A DNA stretch of 64,000 nt from Cellulomonas sp. Y8. GTDB lineage: Bacteria > Actinomycetota > Actinomycetes > Actinomycetales > Cellulomonadaceae. Both the position numbers and the translations under genes were made by a program. Below, piece after piece: positions 55,441 through 64,000 of the stretch (position 1 is the first letter of the stretch; each line of letters begins with the position of its first letter). The notes beneath the pieces were generated by a model. That model saw only the letters and a list, made by a program, of their open reading frames with translations. It searched no databases and had not been told where the DNA came from. The DNA is taken from contig NZ_CP041203.1 in the NCBI RefSeq assembly GCF_008033115.1, forward strand, positions 992,001-1,056,000, read 5' to 3'.

Positions 55441-55506
55441 GGTCAGCCTAGCAACGTCGCCGCCGGGGCGGGACGGGCCGTCCGCGGACCGGTCGCGGGA
55501 CCGGGT

Positions 55507-56013
55507 TCACGCCGAGGCGGGCGCCTCCGCGTCGGCCTCGCCGAGGATCCGCCGCAGGTACGCGTACGTGAGGTCCCCGACCGTCTGGTCGTGCTCGTGC
55601 GTGTAGCCGTGCTTCTCGTACAGCGCGAGGTTCTGCACCGAGTCGCGCCCGGTGAACACCCAGATCTCCTCCACGTCCTCCGGCAGGTGCGGCAGGATCG
55701 CGAGCAGCAGCTGCGTCCCGATGCCGTGGCCCTGCTGGTCGGGCGCGACCGCGAACCGGCCGAGCGTGGCCTTCTTGCCCTCGAGCACGACGCGGATCGA
55801 GCCGACCAGGCGGTGACCGGCCCAGGCGCCCAGCGTGACGACGCCCTCGGCCGCGAGGTCCGCGCGCAGCTCCGACAGGGTCTGGGTCAGCGGCGGGATG
55901 TGCGGGTCGTCGTACTGCTGGGCCTCGGTGACGAACGCGGCGCGGCGCAGCGTCAGGAGCTCGCCGGCGTCGGCGTCGGCGATGGGCCGGATGGTCACCT
56001 CGGTGTCGCTCAT
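55507..56013 (-). CDS. GNAT family N-acetyltransferase
   Basis: A 168-residue acetyltransferase. The acetyl-CoA loop is in LGRFAVAPDQQGHGIGTQLL (Q/RxxGxG/A), followed by WVFTGRDSVQNLALYEKHGY, where the Tyr may be catalytic. Single domain. Upstream of the glyA leader on the same strand, but glyA has its own promoter, so co-regulation is not required. Substrate unknown. Confidence 0.92.
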   Translation of the reverse strand: MSDTEVTIRPIADADAGELLTLRRAAFVTEAQQYDDPHIPPLTQTLSELRADLAAEGVVTLGAWAGHRLVGSIRVVLEGKKATLGRFAVAPDQQGHGIGTQLLLAILPHLPEDVEEIWVFTGRDSVQNLALYEKHGYTHEHDQTVGDLTYAYLRRILGEADAEAPASA

Positions 56014-56135
56014 GCCCCCATCGTCTCAGGACGTGCGCGAGGTCGACAGCCCGGAGGTCCCGATGTCGCCCGGATTCCACCCGGTGGACACCTCCGGCCC
56101 GCGGACGCCCCGGGCCGCCGCGCGTCGCGCGCGGG

Positions 56136-56141
56136 TACCCT
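56136..56141 (+). promoter_or_regulatory. -10 hexamer for leaderless purU
   Basis: TACCCT lies seven bases before GTG 56149. Confidence 0.5.
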
Positions 56142-56148
56142 CCCCTGC

Positions 56149-57012
<864 letters not shown>

Positions 57013-57023
57013 GCGGGGTCTGA

Positions 57024-57053
57024 TACTTTTTCATCAGACCTGATGAAAAAGTA
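57024..57053. promoter_or_regulatory. perfect 30-bp AT-rich palindrome (TA operator)
   Basis: TACTTTTTCATCAG, two bases, and its exact complement CTGATGAAAAAGTA: a 14-bp perfect inverted repeat. It is among the most AT-rich stretches in the window, 19 bp before the HTH-nucleotidyltransferase start. It is best read as the operator bound by the HTH domain of that protein. It could also serve as the purU terminator, since the arms are followed by an A/T run. Confidence 0.75.
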
Positions 57054-57072
57054 GTAGACCGCGAGGTCACCC

Positions 57073-57717
57073 GTGAACCTGAGCGACCCGATCTCCGCTG
57101 TCGTCCCCAGCCTCGAGGGGCGGGTGCTCGTCGTCCTCAGCAGGGCCCAGGCGCCGCTGACCGGGTCCCGCGTGGCCGACCTCGTCCCTGGGGCGTCGAA
57201 CCCCGGGGTGCGAGCGGCGCTGGGGCGACTCGTCGAGCAGGGCACGGTGCTGGCCGCCCGGTCGTCGCACGCCGTGCTCTACCGTGCGAACCGGGAGCAC
57301 CTCGCCTGGCCCGCCATCGAGGCCGCGGTCCGCTTCGCCGCGCACACCCTCGACGCGCTGCGGGAACGGCTCGTCGCTCTCCTCGTCGAGCACCTGGGCC
57401 CGGATCGCGCGGCTCAGACCACCGTCGCGCTCTACGGCTCGGTCGCACGCGGGACGAGCGACCGGCGGAGCGACGTCGACCTGGTGGTGCTCACCCCCGA
57501 CGATGTCACCGCCGACCAGGCGGAGCACCTGCTCCTCGACATCACCGTGGGTGTCGAGCGGTGGACCGGCAACGCCTGCTCCGTGTACGAGCTGTCCACA
57601 GATCGCCTGACGGCCCTTGTCCGGGCCGCCGACCCGATGGTTCGTTCGTGGCTGGACGATGCCACCACGATCAGCGGCCCAGACCTGAGGGAGCTGCTGC
57701 GAGCCCACGGAGCGTGA
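57073..57717 (+). CDS. HTH-nucleotidyltransferase (MNT) antitoxin-like protein
   Basis: A 214-residue two-domain protein. Residues 1-75 form a winged helix (EGRVLVVLSRAQAPLTGSRV, VRAALGRLVEQGTVLAAR). Residues 110-200 form a minimal nucleotidyltransferase with the active-site pattern YGSVARGTSDRRSDVDLVVL (GSx10DxD; Asp134 and Asp136). MNT proteins of type VII toxin-antitoxin modules adenylylate a partner HEPN toxin. The HTH fusion, the HEPN gene 4 nt downstream and the perfect palindrome upstream support a self-regulated module. Codons are less extreme than its neighbours (GTTCGTTCG, ACAGATCGC), which hints at transfer. GTG start after GAGGTC. Confidence 0.85.
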   Translation: MNLSDPISAVVPSLEGRVLVVLSRAQAPLTGSRVADLVPGASNPGVRAALGRLVEQGTVLAARSSHAVLYRANREHLAWPAIEAAVRFAAHTLDALRERLVALLVEHLGPDRAAQTTVALYGSVARGTSDRRSDVDLVVLTPDDVTADQAEHLLLDITVGVERWTGNACSVYELSTDRLTALVRAADPMVRSWLDDATTISGPDLRELLRAHGA

Positions 57718-57721
57718 CCAC

Positions 57722-58126
57722 ATGCCGCCACGGACGACGCGGATGACCCCGGCGTCCGCCCGCGAGCGCGCCGAGATCGCGCGCGAGCACCTGCGCGTCG
57801 CGGAGGAGCGGCTCGCGGCGTGCGCCGACGGGCCGTCCCGGGAGGCGAGCGTGTCCGCGGCGAACGCCATCAGCGCCGCGATCGCCGCGGCCGATGCGAT
57901 CTGCGGCATCGCGCTGGGCCACCGCAGCAGCGGCCCCGACCACCGGGCGGCCGCGGCGCTGCTCGCGCAGGTCGCGGACGGCGCACCGCTCGCACGACGG
58001 CTGGTGCGGCTGACAGCGCAGAAGTCCCAGGCCCAGTACGGCGACTACGTCACCGCCCGGGTCGCGCGGGACGTCACGGCGTCCGCCGCCCGCCTCGTCT
58101 CGGCACTCCCCCAGTACGGCGTCTGA
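57722..58126 (+). CDS. HEPN domain toxin-like protein
   Basis: A 134-residue all-helical protein of the HEPN type usually paired with MNT genes. Typical segments are ISAAIAAADAICGIALGHRS and LVRLTAQKSQAQYGDYVTAR. The classic RNase motif Rx4-6H occurs only as R68-SSGPD-H74 in a loop. The C-terminal site has K101-SQAQ-Y106-G instead of RxxxxH-Y. Tyr106 or Tyr109 could be the residue modified by the MNT partner. RNase activity is therefore uncertain. ATG 57722 lies 4 nt after the MNT stop; ATG 57743 is an alternative. Confidence 0.8.
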   Translation: MPPRTTRMTPASARERAEIAREHLRVAEERLAACADGPSREASVSAANAISAAIAAADAICGIALGHRSSGPDHRAAAALLAQVADGAPLARRLVRLTAQKSQAQYGDYVTARVARDVTASAARLVSALPQYGV

Positions 58127-58140
58127 CGCCGGCCGACGGC

Positions 58141-58926
58141 TCAGAGCGTCGCCGGCCGGGTCGTCGGCCGCGCGGCCCGCCCCGTCGGCGTGATCCCCGT
58201 GATCGCCGCGATGAGGTCCTCGTACGACGCGTGCTCGGCGTCGAAGTCGCCGTTGATCTTCCCGAGCCGCAGCACGACGATCCGGTCGGCGACGGCCTGC
58301 ACGTCGACCATCGAGTGGCTGATCATCACGACGCCGAGACCGCTCTCGCGGAGCCGCTCGACCATGTTGAGCACCTCGGCGGTCTGGGAGATGCCGAGCG
58401 ACGCCAGGGGCTCGTCCAGCACGACCACGCGCGGGTTCCCCACGAGGGTCCGCGCGACGGCGACCGCCTGCCGCTGGCCCCCGGACAGCGCGCGGACGGG
58501 CGCCCGGACCGACGGCACGCGGGCGGCGAGCTGGCTGAGCACCTCCCACGCGCGGCGCTCCATCCGCCGCTCGTCGAGGATGCCCGCGCGGCGGAGCTCC
58601 TGGCCGAGGAACAGGTTCTGGACGACGTCGAGGTTCTCTGCGAGCGCGAGGTCCTGGAAGACGGCCGCGATGCCGAGCTCCCGCGCGGCGCGCGTCGACG
58701 GCATGGTCACGGGGACGCCGCCGACCTCGATGTGGCCGGAGTCGGGGGCGAGGGCGCCCGACATCACCCGCGCGAGGGTCGACTTGCCGGCGCCGATGTC
58801 GCCGACGATCGCCACGACCTCATGGGCGTGGATGTCGAGGTCCACGTCGACGAGCGCGCGCACGGCGCCGTAGTTGCGGGAGACGCCCCGCACCGACAGG
58901 ACGGGGGTGCCCGGTGCCCTGGTCAT
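58141..58926 (-). CDS. sugar-type ABC transporter ATPase (orphan)
   Basis: A 261-residue single ABC domain like the N-terminal half of RbsA/FrcA. Walker A reads VGDIGAGKSTLARV (usually xENGAGKST). The Q-loop region is AAVFQDLALAENLDVVQNLF, the signature LSGGQRQAVAVARTL, Walker B VVVLDEPLASLG and the switch MISHSM. It lacks the second ABC domain, and no permease or sugar-binding protein is adjacent. It follows the ROK regulator by 46 nt with an AGGAGGA site. It either serves a distant permease or has another role. Confidence 0.87.
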   Translation of the reverse strand: MTRAPGTPVLSVRGVSRNYGAVRALVDVDLDIHAHEVVAIVGDIGAGKSTLARVMSGALAPDSGHIEVGGVPVTMPSTRAARELGIAAVFQDLALAENLDVVQNLFLGQELRRAGILDERRMERRAWEVLSQLAARVPSVRAPVRALSGGQRQAVAVARTLVGNPRVVVLDEPLASLGISQTAEVLNMVERLRESGLGVVMISHSMVDVQAVADRIVVLRLGKINGDFDAEHASYEDLIAAITGITPTGRAARPTTRPATL

Positions 58927-58972
58927 CGGTCCTCCTCCGCTGCGTCCTTGCCGCGTGCCGTGCTGCACCGGC

Positions 58973-60157
58973 TCATCCTGCCACCGCCATGGACTGGGCA
59001 ATACCGGCGTGGTCCAGCGCGAGCGCCAGCGCCCCCCGCACCTCGGCCGCGGTCCCGAGCTCGGACACGACCACCTCGACCGGCCCGGCGGTGCTCGGCA
59101 GCGTCCGCTGCGCGAGCACGCTCCGGAACGTGTCCAGCAGGATCGGGCCCGCGTCGGCGAGCCGCCCGCCGACGACGACGAGCTCCGGGTCGAACAGGTT
59201 GCAGGTGTTCGCGGCGGCGACCGCGAGCAGCCGCCCGGCGTCCGAGATCACCCGCCGGCAGCCGGGGTCGCCGTCCTGGGCGCGGGCGATGACGTCCGAC
59301 AGCGTGAGGTGCCCGTGGCTGGACTCCAGCATCCGCAGCAGGGCGGGCGCGCCGATGAGCGCGTCGAGGCAGCCGCGGTTGCCGCACCGGCAGATCGGGC
59401 CGTTGTCGTCGATGGTGATGTGCCCGAACTCGCCGGCCGCGCCCGTTCGACCGTGGAAGACGCGCCCGTCGACGATCAGGCCGCTGCCGACGCCGTGCGA
59501 GACCTTGAGGTAGGCGACGTGCCGCTTGCCCCGGGCGGCGCCGTGCCGCAGCTCGGCCAGCGCGCCGAGGTTGGAGTCGTTGTCCACCTGGACGGGCACG
59601 CCGAGCCGGCGCTCGAGCACCTCGGGCACGGACACCCCGTCCCAGCCGCGGAGCACGCCCACGGACACGATGCGGCCGGTGACCGGGTCGACGGGGGCCG
59701 GCACCCCGACCCCGACGGCGAGCACCTCGGACATGGTGGCGCCGACCGAGTCGACGAGCTCGGTGAGCAGCAGCGACGCGCGCTCCAGGCCCGCGTCGGC
59801 GCGGTGGTCCGGGGGCAGCGGCATGCGCTGGTCGGCGACGACGCGCTGGGCGACGTCCGCGATCGTGACCCGCAGCGACCGGGAGCCGAAGTGGATGCCG
59901 CCGACCAGCCCGAGGTTGCGCGCGAGGGTGACCTGCTGGGCCCGGCGGCCGCTGCGGGAGGTGGGCGCCGTGGCGAGCACGCCGGCGCCGGTGAGCTCCT
60001 TGACGATGTTCGACACCGTGGCGGGTGACAGCCCCGTGACACCGGCCAGCTCGACCTGCGTGAGTGAGCCACGCTGCTGGACGGCACTCACGATCCGGGC
60101 CCGGTTGGCTTCACGGAGTGAAGATTGCGATCCCGGGGTCACTCTCTCGGTGCCCAC
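58973..60157 (-). CDS. ROK family transcriptional regulator
   Basis: A 394-residue repressor. The N-terminal winged helix is at about 15-70 (RARIVSAVQQRGSLTQVELA, GVTGLSPATVSNIVKELTGA). The ROK sugar-kinase-like domain follows, with VGVGVPAPVDPVTGRIVSVG, VDNDSNLGALAE and the zinc site GEFGHITIDD-CRCGNRGCLD (Glu of the usual GCLE is Asp). It should sense a sugar and control itself and the downstream ATPase. GTG 60157 is set by TATCCT (60165-60170) seven bases upstream, which indicates a leaderless transcript. Confidence 0.92.
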   Translation of the reverse strand: MGTERVTPGSQSSLREANRARIVSAVQQRGSLTQVELAGVTGLSPATVSNIVKELTGAGVLATAPTSRSGRRAQQVTLARNLGLVGGIHFGSRSLRVTIADVAQRVVADQRMPLPPDHRADAGLERASLLLTELVDSVGATMSEVLAVGVGVPAPVDPVTGRIVSVGVLRGWDGVSVPEVLERRLGVPVQVDNDSNLGALAELRHGAARGKRHVAYLKVSHGVGSGLIVDGRVFHGRTGAAGEFGHITIDDNGPICRCGNRGCLDALIGAPALLRMLESSHGHLTLSDVIARAQDGDPGCRRVISDAGRLLAVAAANTCNLFDPELVVVGGRLADAGPILLDTFRSVLAQRTLPSTAGPVEVVVSELGTAAEVRGALALALDHAGIAQSMAVAG

Positions 60158-60255
60158 GTAGCCGAGGATACAGGCGCCACGACCCCGATCCGCACGCCGC
60201 ACACCACCCACGCAGATGCGTTCGAGAGGTGACGACACCGGCGTCCTGGACACGG

Positions 60256-60294
60256 CGACGGCCGCCGCCCGCGGGGTGCGGGTGGCGGCCGTCG
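60256..60294 (-). terminator. hairpin terminator after icd
   Basis: A 17-bp stem with one G-T wobble and a 5-nt loop, 20 nt beyond the icd stop codon. The arm begins CGACGGCCGCCGCCCGC. Confidence 0.8.
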
Positions 60295-60314
60295 AGGGTC
60301 GTGCGGCGCGGGGG

Positions 60315-61532
60315 TCAGCCCAGGCGCGCGGCCAGGTTCTCGTCGAGGGCCGCGAGGAAGCCCTCGGTGGTCAGCCACTCCTGCTCCGGGCCGACCAGGA
60401 GCGCGAGGTCCTTGGTCATCTTGCCGCTCTCGACCGTCTTCACGACGACGTCCTCGAGCGTCTCGGCGAACTGGGTCACCTCGGGGGTGCCGTCCAGCTT
60501 GCCGCGGTGCTTGAGGCCGCCGGTCCACGCGAAGATCGACGCGATCGGGTTGGTCGACGTCGGCTTGCCCGCCTGGTGCTGGCGGTAGTGCCGGGTGACG
60601 GTGCCGTGCGCGGCCTCGGCCTCGACGGTCTGCCCGTCCGGGGTCATCAGGACCGAGGTCATCAGACCGAGCGAGCCGAAGCCCTGCGCGACGGTGTCCG
60701 ACTGGACGTCGCCGTCGTAGTTCTTGCACGCCCAGACGTAGCCGCCCTCCCACTTCATGGCCGAGGCGACCATGTCGTCGATGAGGCGGTGCTCGTAGGT
60801 CAGGCCGGCCTCGGCGAACGCCGCGGCGTACTCGGCGTCGAAGACCTCCTGGAACAGGTCCTTGAACCGGCCGTCGTAGGCCTTGAGGATCGTGTTCTTG
60901 GTCGACAGGTACACGGGGTAGTTCCGCTGCAGGCCGTACGCGAACGAGGCGCGCGCGAAGTCGCGGATCGACTCGTCGAAGTTGTACATGGCCATCGCGA
61001 CGCCGCCGCGGTCCGGGTAGGTCACGACCTCCTGGCGGATCGGCTCGGAGCCGTCCTCCGGCGTGAAGGTCAGGGTCAGCGTGCCGGCGCCCTGCACCAC
61101 GAAGTCGGTCGCCTTGTACTGGTCGCCGTGGGCGTGACGGCCGATGATGATCGGCTTGTTCCAGCCCGGCACCAGGCGCGGGATGTTGCTGATGATGATC
61201 GGCTCGCGGAAGACCACGCCGCCGAGGATGTTGCGGATCGTGCCGTTCGGGGAGCGCCACATCTTCTTGAGGCCGAACTCCTCGACCCGGGCCTCGTCCG
61301 GGGTGATCGTCGCGCACTTGACGCCGACGCCGTGCTCCTTGATCGCGTGCGCCGCGTCGACCGTGACCTGGTCGTCCGTCGCGTCGCGGTTCTCGATCGA
61401 CAGGTCGTAGTAGCGCAGGTCGATGTCGAGGTACGGATGGATCAGGCGGTCCTTGATGAACTGCCAGATGATCCGCGTCATCTCGTCACCGTCGAGCTCG
61501 ACGACCGGTCCAACCACCTTGATCTTCGCCAT
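60315..61532 (-). CDS. icd: NADP-dependent isocitrate dehydrogenase
   Basis: A 405-residue dimeric (eukaryotic-like, subfamily II) enzyme converting isocitrate to 2-oxoglutarate with NADPH. Conserved blocks are [76 protein letters not shown] and [19 protein letters not shown]. Fits the TCA cycle. The ATG is set by TAATCT (61540-61545) seven bases upstream, so it is probably leaderless. It converges toward the ROK gene's upstream region and ends with a strong terminator. Confidence 0.96.
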   Translation of the reverse strand: MAKIKVVGPVVELDGDEMTRIIWQFIKDRLIHPYLDIDLRYYDLSIENRDATDDQVTVDAAHAIKEHGVGVKCATITPDEARVEEFGLKKMWRSPNGTIRNILGGVVFREPIIISNIPRLVPGWNKPIIIGRHAHGDQYKATDFVVQGAGTLTLTFTPEDGSEPIRQEVVTYPDRGGVAMAMYNFDESIRDFARASFAYGLQRNYPVYLSTKNTILKAYDGRFKDLFQEVFDAEYAAAFAEAGLTYEHRLIDDMVASAMKWEGGYVWACKNYDGDVQSDTVAQGFGSLGLMTSVLMTPDGQTVEAEAAHGTVTRHYRQHQAGKPTSTNPIASIFAWTGGLKHRGKLDGTPEVTQFAETLEDVVVKTVESGKMTKDLALLVGPEQEWLTTEGFLAALDENLAARLG

Positions 61533-61539
61533 GCGGGCC

Positions 61540-61545
61540 AGATTA
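61540..61545 (-). promoter_or_regulatory. -10 hexamer for leaderless icd
   Basis: TAATCT on the reverse strand is followed by seven bases and ATG 61532. Confidence 0.5.
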
Positions 61546-61739
61546 CTTGACGTCGAGAGACTTCGCGGGCGGGCCGGCCGCGAACCGACCCGCATCCAGG
61601 CGACGCACAGCGATCGGTGGCATGCTCGAACCGTGTGCCCGACCGGGCGGTGCGCTGCGCGCCCGCAGGTCGGACCCGGTGCGGGGCCGCCGAACGGCGC
61701 GGCCCGCGCCCGTCATCGCACCCGGACGAACGGATGATC

Positions 61740-62882
61740 ATGTCGCAGGACAAGCCCGAGCCCGACGAGGCCCCGGACGCCCCCACCGGCGCGACCGACC
61801 CGCAGCAGGGCACCCCGGCCGAGCCCACGGCCCCGGCCGCCCCCGTGACCCCGACGCCGTCCGCGCCGCCCGCCGGCTCGGCCGTCCCCGCACCGGCGCC
61901 GGTGAGCGCCCCGGCGCCCACCTCCACGGCCCCGGCCGCGGCTCCCACCGCAGCCCCCGCACCCGCGGCGGCCCCGGCCCCCGCGGCGATCCCCGTCGGG
62001 TACGGCGCCGCCAGCGGCTACGGCACCGCGTCCGCCGTCGCCGACGAGGACGAGATCGAGATCGAGGCCGTCCGCGCCACCCTGACCGGGCCGTCGCTCG
62101 TCGCCCGGGTCGGCGCCGAGGTGTTCGGCACGTTCGTCGTCGTCCTCGCGGGCGTCGGCTCGGCGCTGTTCGCGTCGGTCAGCGGTGCCGGCCCCGTCGG
62201 CATCGCGCTCGGGTTCGGCTTCGGCACGATCGCGGCGTTCGTCGCGGTGTCGCACGTGTCGGGCGGGCACTTCAACCCGGCGATCACGCTCGGCAGCACC
62301 CTCGCCGGTCGCACGCCGTGGTCGCACCTGGTGCCGTACTGGCTGGCGCAGCTCGTGGGCGGCGCGCTCGCGTCCGCCGTGCTCTTCGTGACCGCGACCT
62401 CGCTGCCGGCGCTCGAGGGCAACGAGCGCACCTTCTTCAGCAGCACCGCCAACGGCTACGGCGCGCACTCCCCGATCGCCCAGTCCACGGGTGGCGAGGG
62501 CTTCAGCATGGTCGCCGCGCTGCTGCTCGAGGGCGTGCTCGCCGCGGTCCTCGTCGGTGTCTACCTCGGCGCCACGGACCGCCGGGGCCGCACCCGCCAG
62601 CAGGCCGCGTTCGCCGTCGGCCTCACGGTCGCGTTCGGGATGCTCGTGGCCTACCCGGTCACCGGCGGCTCGCTGAACCCGGCACGCTCGACGGCCGCGG
62701 CGCTCTTCTCGGAGTCGTGGGCCTGGGGCCAGATCTGGGTGTTCTGGGTCGCGCCGCTGGTCGGTGCCGCGCTCGCAGCGCTCCTGTACCGCGCGTTCGC
62801 GACCGCCCCGGCGGACGACGACGTGCTCGACGAGGACCTGGAGATCGACGAGGTCGAGGTCGAGGTGCAGCCGGCGCGCTGA
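61740..62882 (+). CDS. MIP family aquaporin with Pro/Ala-rich N-terminal extension
   Basis: A 380-residue water or glycerol channel. About 115 N-terminal residues are Pro/Ala/Thr-rich and then acidic, so cytoplasmic and probably disordered. Six helices follow with both NPA boxes, VSGGHFNPAITLG and TGGSLNPARSTA. The residue before the second box and the Arg after it suit an AqpZ-like water channel. A short acidic tail ends the protein. The usual family length is about 230-250, so the extension is unusual. ATG 61740 chosen; ATG 61734 in frame is equally possible. Confidence 0.9.
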   Translation: MSQDKPEPDEAPDAPTGATDPQQGTPAEPTAPAAPVTPTPSAPPAGSAVPAPAPVSAPAPTSTAPAAAPTAAPAPAAAPAPAAIPVGYGAASGYGTASAVADEDEIEIEAVRATLTGPSLVARVGAEVFGTFVVVLAGVGSALFASVSGAGPVGIALGFGFGTIAAFVAVSHVSGGHFNPAITLGSTLAGRTPWSHLVPYWLAQLVGGALASAVLFVTATSLPALEGNERTFFSSTANGYGAHSPIAQSTGGEGFSMVAALLLEGVLAAVLVGVYLGATDRRGRTRQQAAFAVGLTVAFGMLVAYPVTGGSLNPARSTAAALFSESWAWGQIWVFWVAPLVGAALAALLYRAFATAPADDDVLDEDLEIDEVEVEVQPAR

Positions 62883-62898
62883 CGCCTGCACGCGCCCG

Positions 62899-62936
62899 CG
62901 CAGGGCGGCGATCCCGGACGGGGTCGCCGCCCTGCG
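62899..62936. terminator. hairpin terminator after aquaporin gene
   Basis: A 17-bp stem with one wobble pair (CGCAGGGCGGCGATCCC and complement) and the loop GGAC, 16 nt after the stop. The rest of 62937-63073 holds GC-rich sequence with GGTTC/GGCGG direct repeats and no gene. Confidence 0.8.
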
Positions 62937-63073
62937 TCGTCCCCGGGGCCCGCCCCCGCGCGGCTCGCTCCCCGGTCCGGTGGTTCCCGCCGGGTTCGGC
63001 GGCTCTCGCCGGGTGCGGGGGCCGGAGGCACCGAACCGGGGTGCCCGGCGCCGCGCGGCACCGGGCCGCGGGG

Positions 63074-63496
63074 TCAGAGCGAGGGCACGACCTGCGACAG
63101 CACGCCGATCGCCAGGGCGAGCCCCGCGAGCACGGTCACGTCCACGGCGCGCCGCCGCACGACGAGCGACGCCGGCGACTTCCGCACGACCGCCCGGACC
63201 ACGGCGCAGCAGGCGAGGAAGCAGGCCAGCGCGAGGGCGCCGGTCGGGGTGCCGGCCGCGAGCGAGAGGGCGACGCAGAACAGCACCGCGCCGGCGATCA
63301 CCCACAGCGACCAGTTCCGGTCGGCCGCCAGGGACGCGCGCGCGATCGCGCGCGGGTCGAGCGGCTCGCCGTCGGGACCGAACCGCTCGTCCTCGGGGGA
63401 CGGCCGGTCGACGGGCGGGGTGAGCGGCGCGGGCGGGTCGGCGGCGGGCGCGGGCGCGGTCCGGGCGGCGGGCGTCACGGCACCGTCGTGGCTCAC
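63074..63496 (-). CDS. DUF3017-like small membrane protein
   Basis: A 140-residue protein with three hydrophobic helices (WVIAGAVLFCVALSLAAG, ALALACFLACCAVVRAVV, VTVLAGLALAIGVLSQVV). Between the last two is the Arg-rich loop RKSPASLVVRRRAVDV, the pattern of actinobacterial DUF3017 proteins. The N-terminal 60 residues are Pro/Ala-rich. GTG 63496 has GGGAGGGA about 8 nt upstream. DUF3017 often accompanies folD, but here folD is about 9 kb away. Function unknown. Confidence 0.78.
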   Translation of the reverse strand: MSHDGAVTPAARTAPAPAADPPAPLTPPVDRPSPEDERFGPDGEPLDPRAIARASLAADRNWSLWVIAGAVLFCVALSLAAGTPTGALALACFLACCAVVRAVVRKSPASLVVRRRAVDVTVLAGLALAIGVLSQVVPSL

Positions 63497-63596
63497 GCGC
63501 GTCTCCCTCCCGCGGCGCGCGAGGAGCCGCGCGCCGTCACCGCCGAGGCTACCGCGCCCTGCCCGCAGGCCCGGCGCGGCCCGCGTCGCCGCAGGC

Positions 63597-63602
63597 TACG
63601 GT
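63597..63602 (+). promoter_or_regulatory. -10 hexamer for leaderless reductase
   Basis: TACGGT is followed by six bases and GTG 63609. Confidence 0.5.
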
Positions 63603-63608
63603 GGCCGG

Positions 63609-64000
63609 GTGCCTGAAGCCGGTCCCGCCGCCGCCCGCCCCGACCACGGCTCCGGGACGCCCGGCCCGCCGCGCTCGGTCGTGGTGGTGGGCGCCGGCAT
63701 CGCGGGCGCCCGGACGGTGCTCGAGCTGCGCGCCCAGGGCTTCGACGGCCGGGTGACGCTGCTCGGCGCCGAGGGGGTCGCCCCGTACGACCGGCCGCCG
63801 CTCTCCAAGCACCTGTTCGACCGGCCCGCGCCCGCGTGGCTCGCCGACGAGCTCGGCGCCGACGCGCTCGCCGCCGCCGACGACGTCCGGCTGTCCGCAC
63901 CCGCGACGAGCCTCGCGGTCGACGACGACGGCGTCCGGGTCGGCACCGCGGCGGGCGACGTGGCCGCCGACGCGGTGGTCGTGGCCACCGGGGCCGCCGC
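63609..64000 (+). CDS. FAD-dependent NAD(P)H oxidoreductase (partial)
   Basis: The first 130 residues of a flavoprotein reductase cut off by the window end. After a Pro/Gly-rich start comes the FAD-binding loop VVVVGAGIAGARTVLELRAQ (GxGxxG). GRVTLLGAEG and the family motif PYDRPPLSK follow, and then the ATG-type strand end DAVVVATGAA. These match ferredoxin/rubredoxin reductases of the Pyr_redox_2 class that feed Rieske oxygenases or P450s. Partner unknown. GTG start set by the leaderless -10. Confidence 0.88.
   Translation, partial: MPEAGPAAARPDHGSGTPGPPRSVVVVGAGIAGARTVLELRAQGFDGRVTLLGAEGVAPYDRPPLSKHLFDRPAPAWLADELGADALAAADDVRLSAPATSLAVDDDGVRVGTAAGDVAADAVVVATGAA

Noticed and set aside
57013..57072. 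Palindrome only as the purU terminator
   Set aside because: A stem of this kind could terminate, but the perfect symmetry with a 2-nt centre, AT-richness and position before an HTH gene fit an operator better. Both roles remain possible.

Overview
The window reads as chromosome of a very high-GC Gram-positive actinobacterium, most likely a Cellulomonas-like member of the Micrococcales. Third codon positions are almost all G or C and GTG starts are common. Several actinobacterial marker genes are present: whiB7, adnAB, mycoredoxin, DUF3107, UPF0182 and a Zincin_2 protease. There is no prophage, transposase, rRNA operon or CRISPR array.

Region 1 (about 1-25 kb) is a conserved core block whose gene content and order resemble the mycobacterial Rv3193c-Rv3211 neighbourhood. 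It runs from initiator tRNA through UPF0182, PPA1309-family, PDZ/Lon-like protease, Zincin_2 protease, YgjP-like protease, DUF5679, ThiF-like protein, whiB7, uvrD2, mycoredoxin, nudC, a degenerate phosphotransferase, adnB and adnA. It continues through tetR, DUF3107, a ferritin-like protein, an MFS carrier and a DEAD-box helicase. The themes are DNA end processing, redox and NAD homeostasis and intrinsic antibiotic tolerance. The whiB7 gene has a long leader with its own promoter, a small upstream reading frame and hairpins.

Region 2 (about 25-45 kb) holds housekeeping and accessory genes. These are MpaB-like oxygenase, marC-PHP, aminopeptidase P, a YflT-like stress protein, the PRC/MgtE_N/CBS-DUF1003-mrp group, pspC, deoR-galK, a MacAB-like export operon, and a regulator/MFS pair sharing one divergent promoter. 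Region 3 (about 45-55 kb) holds xthA, a TetR/DrrAB-type efflux locus, an APH-like kinase, a cytosine-permease/cysteine-hydrolase pair, and glyA-folD behind a ZTP (pfl) riboswitch. Region 4 (about 55-64 kb) holds a GNAT, purU, an HTH-nucleotidyltransferase/HEPN toxin-antitoxin-like pair behind a perfect 30-bp AT-rich palindrome, a ROK regulator with an orphan sugar-type ABC ATPase, icd, an aquaporin, a DUF3017 protein and the start of an FAD reductase.

Three points cut across the window. (1) A family of inverted GAGGTCG-type repeats sits at gene 3' ends, often between convergent genes. (2) Many genes show a -10 hexamer 6-7 nt before the start codon, which indicates leaderless transcripts and fixes several starts. 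(3) Four otherwise intact genes (pepP, deoR, galK, cysteine hydrolase) each carry one small frameshift, three of them one extra base in a short C or G run. That looks more like assembly error than gene decay.
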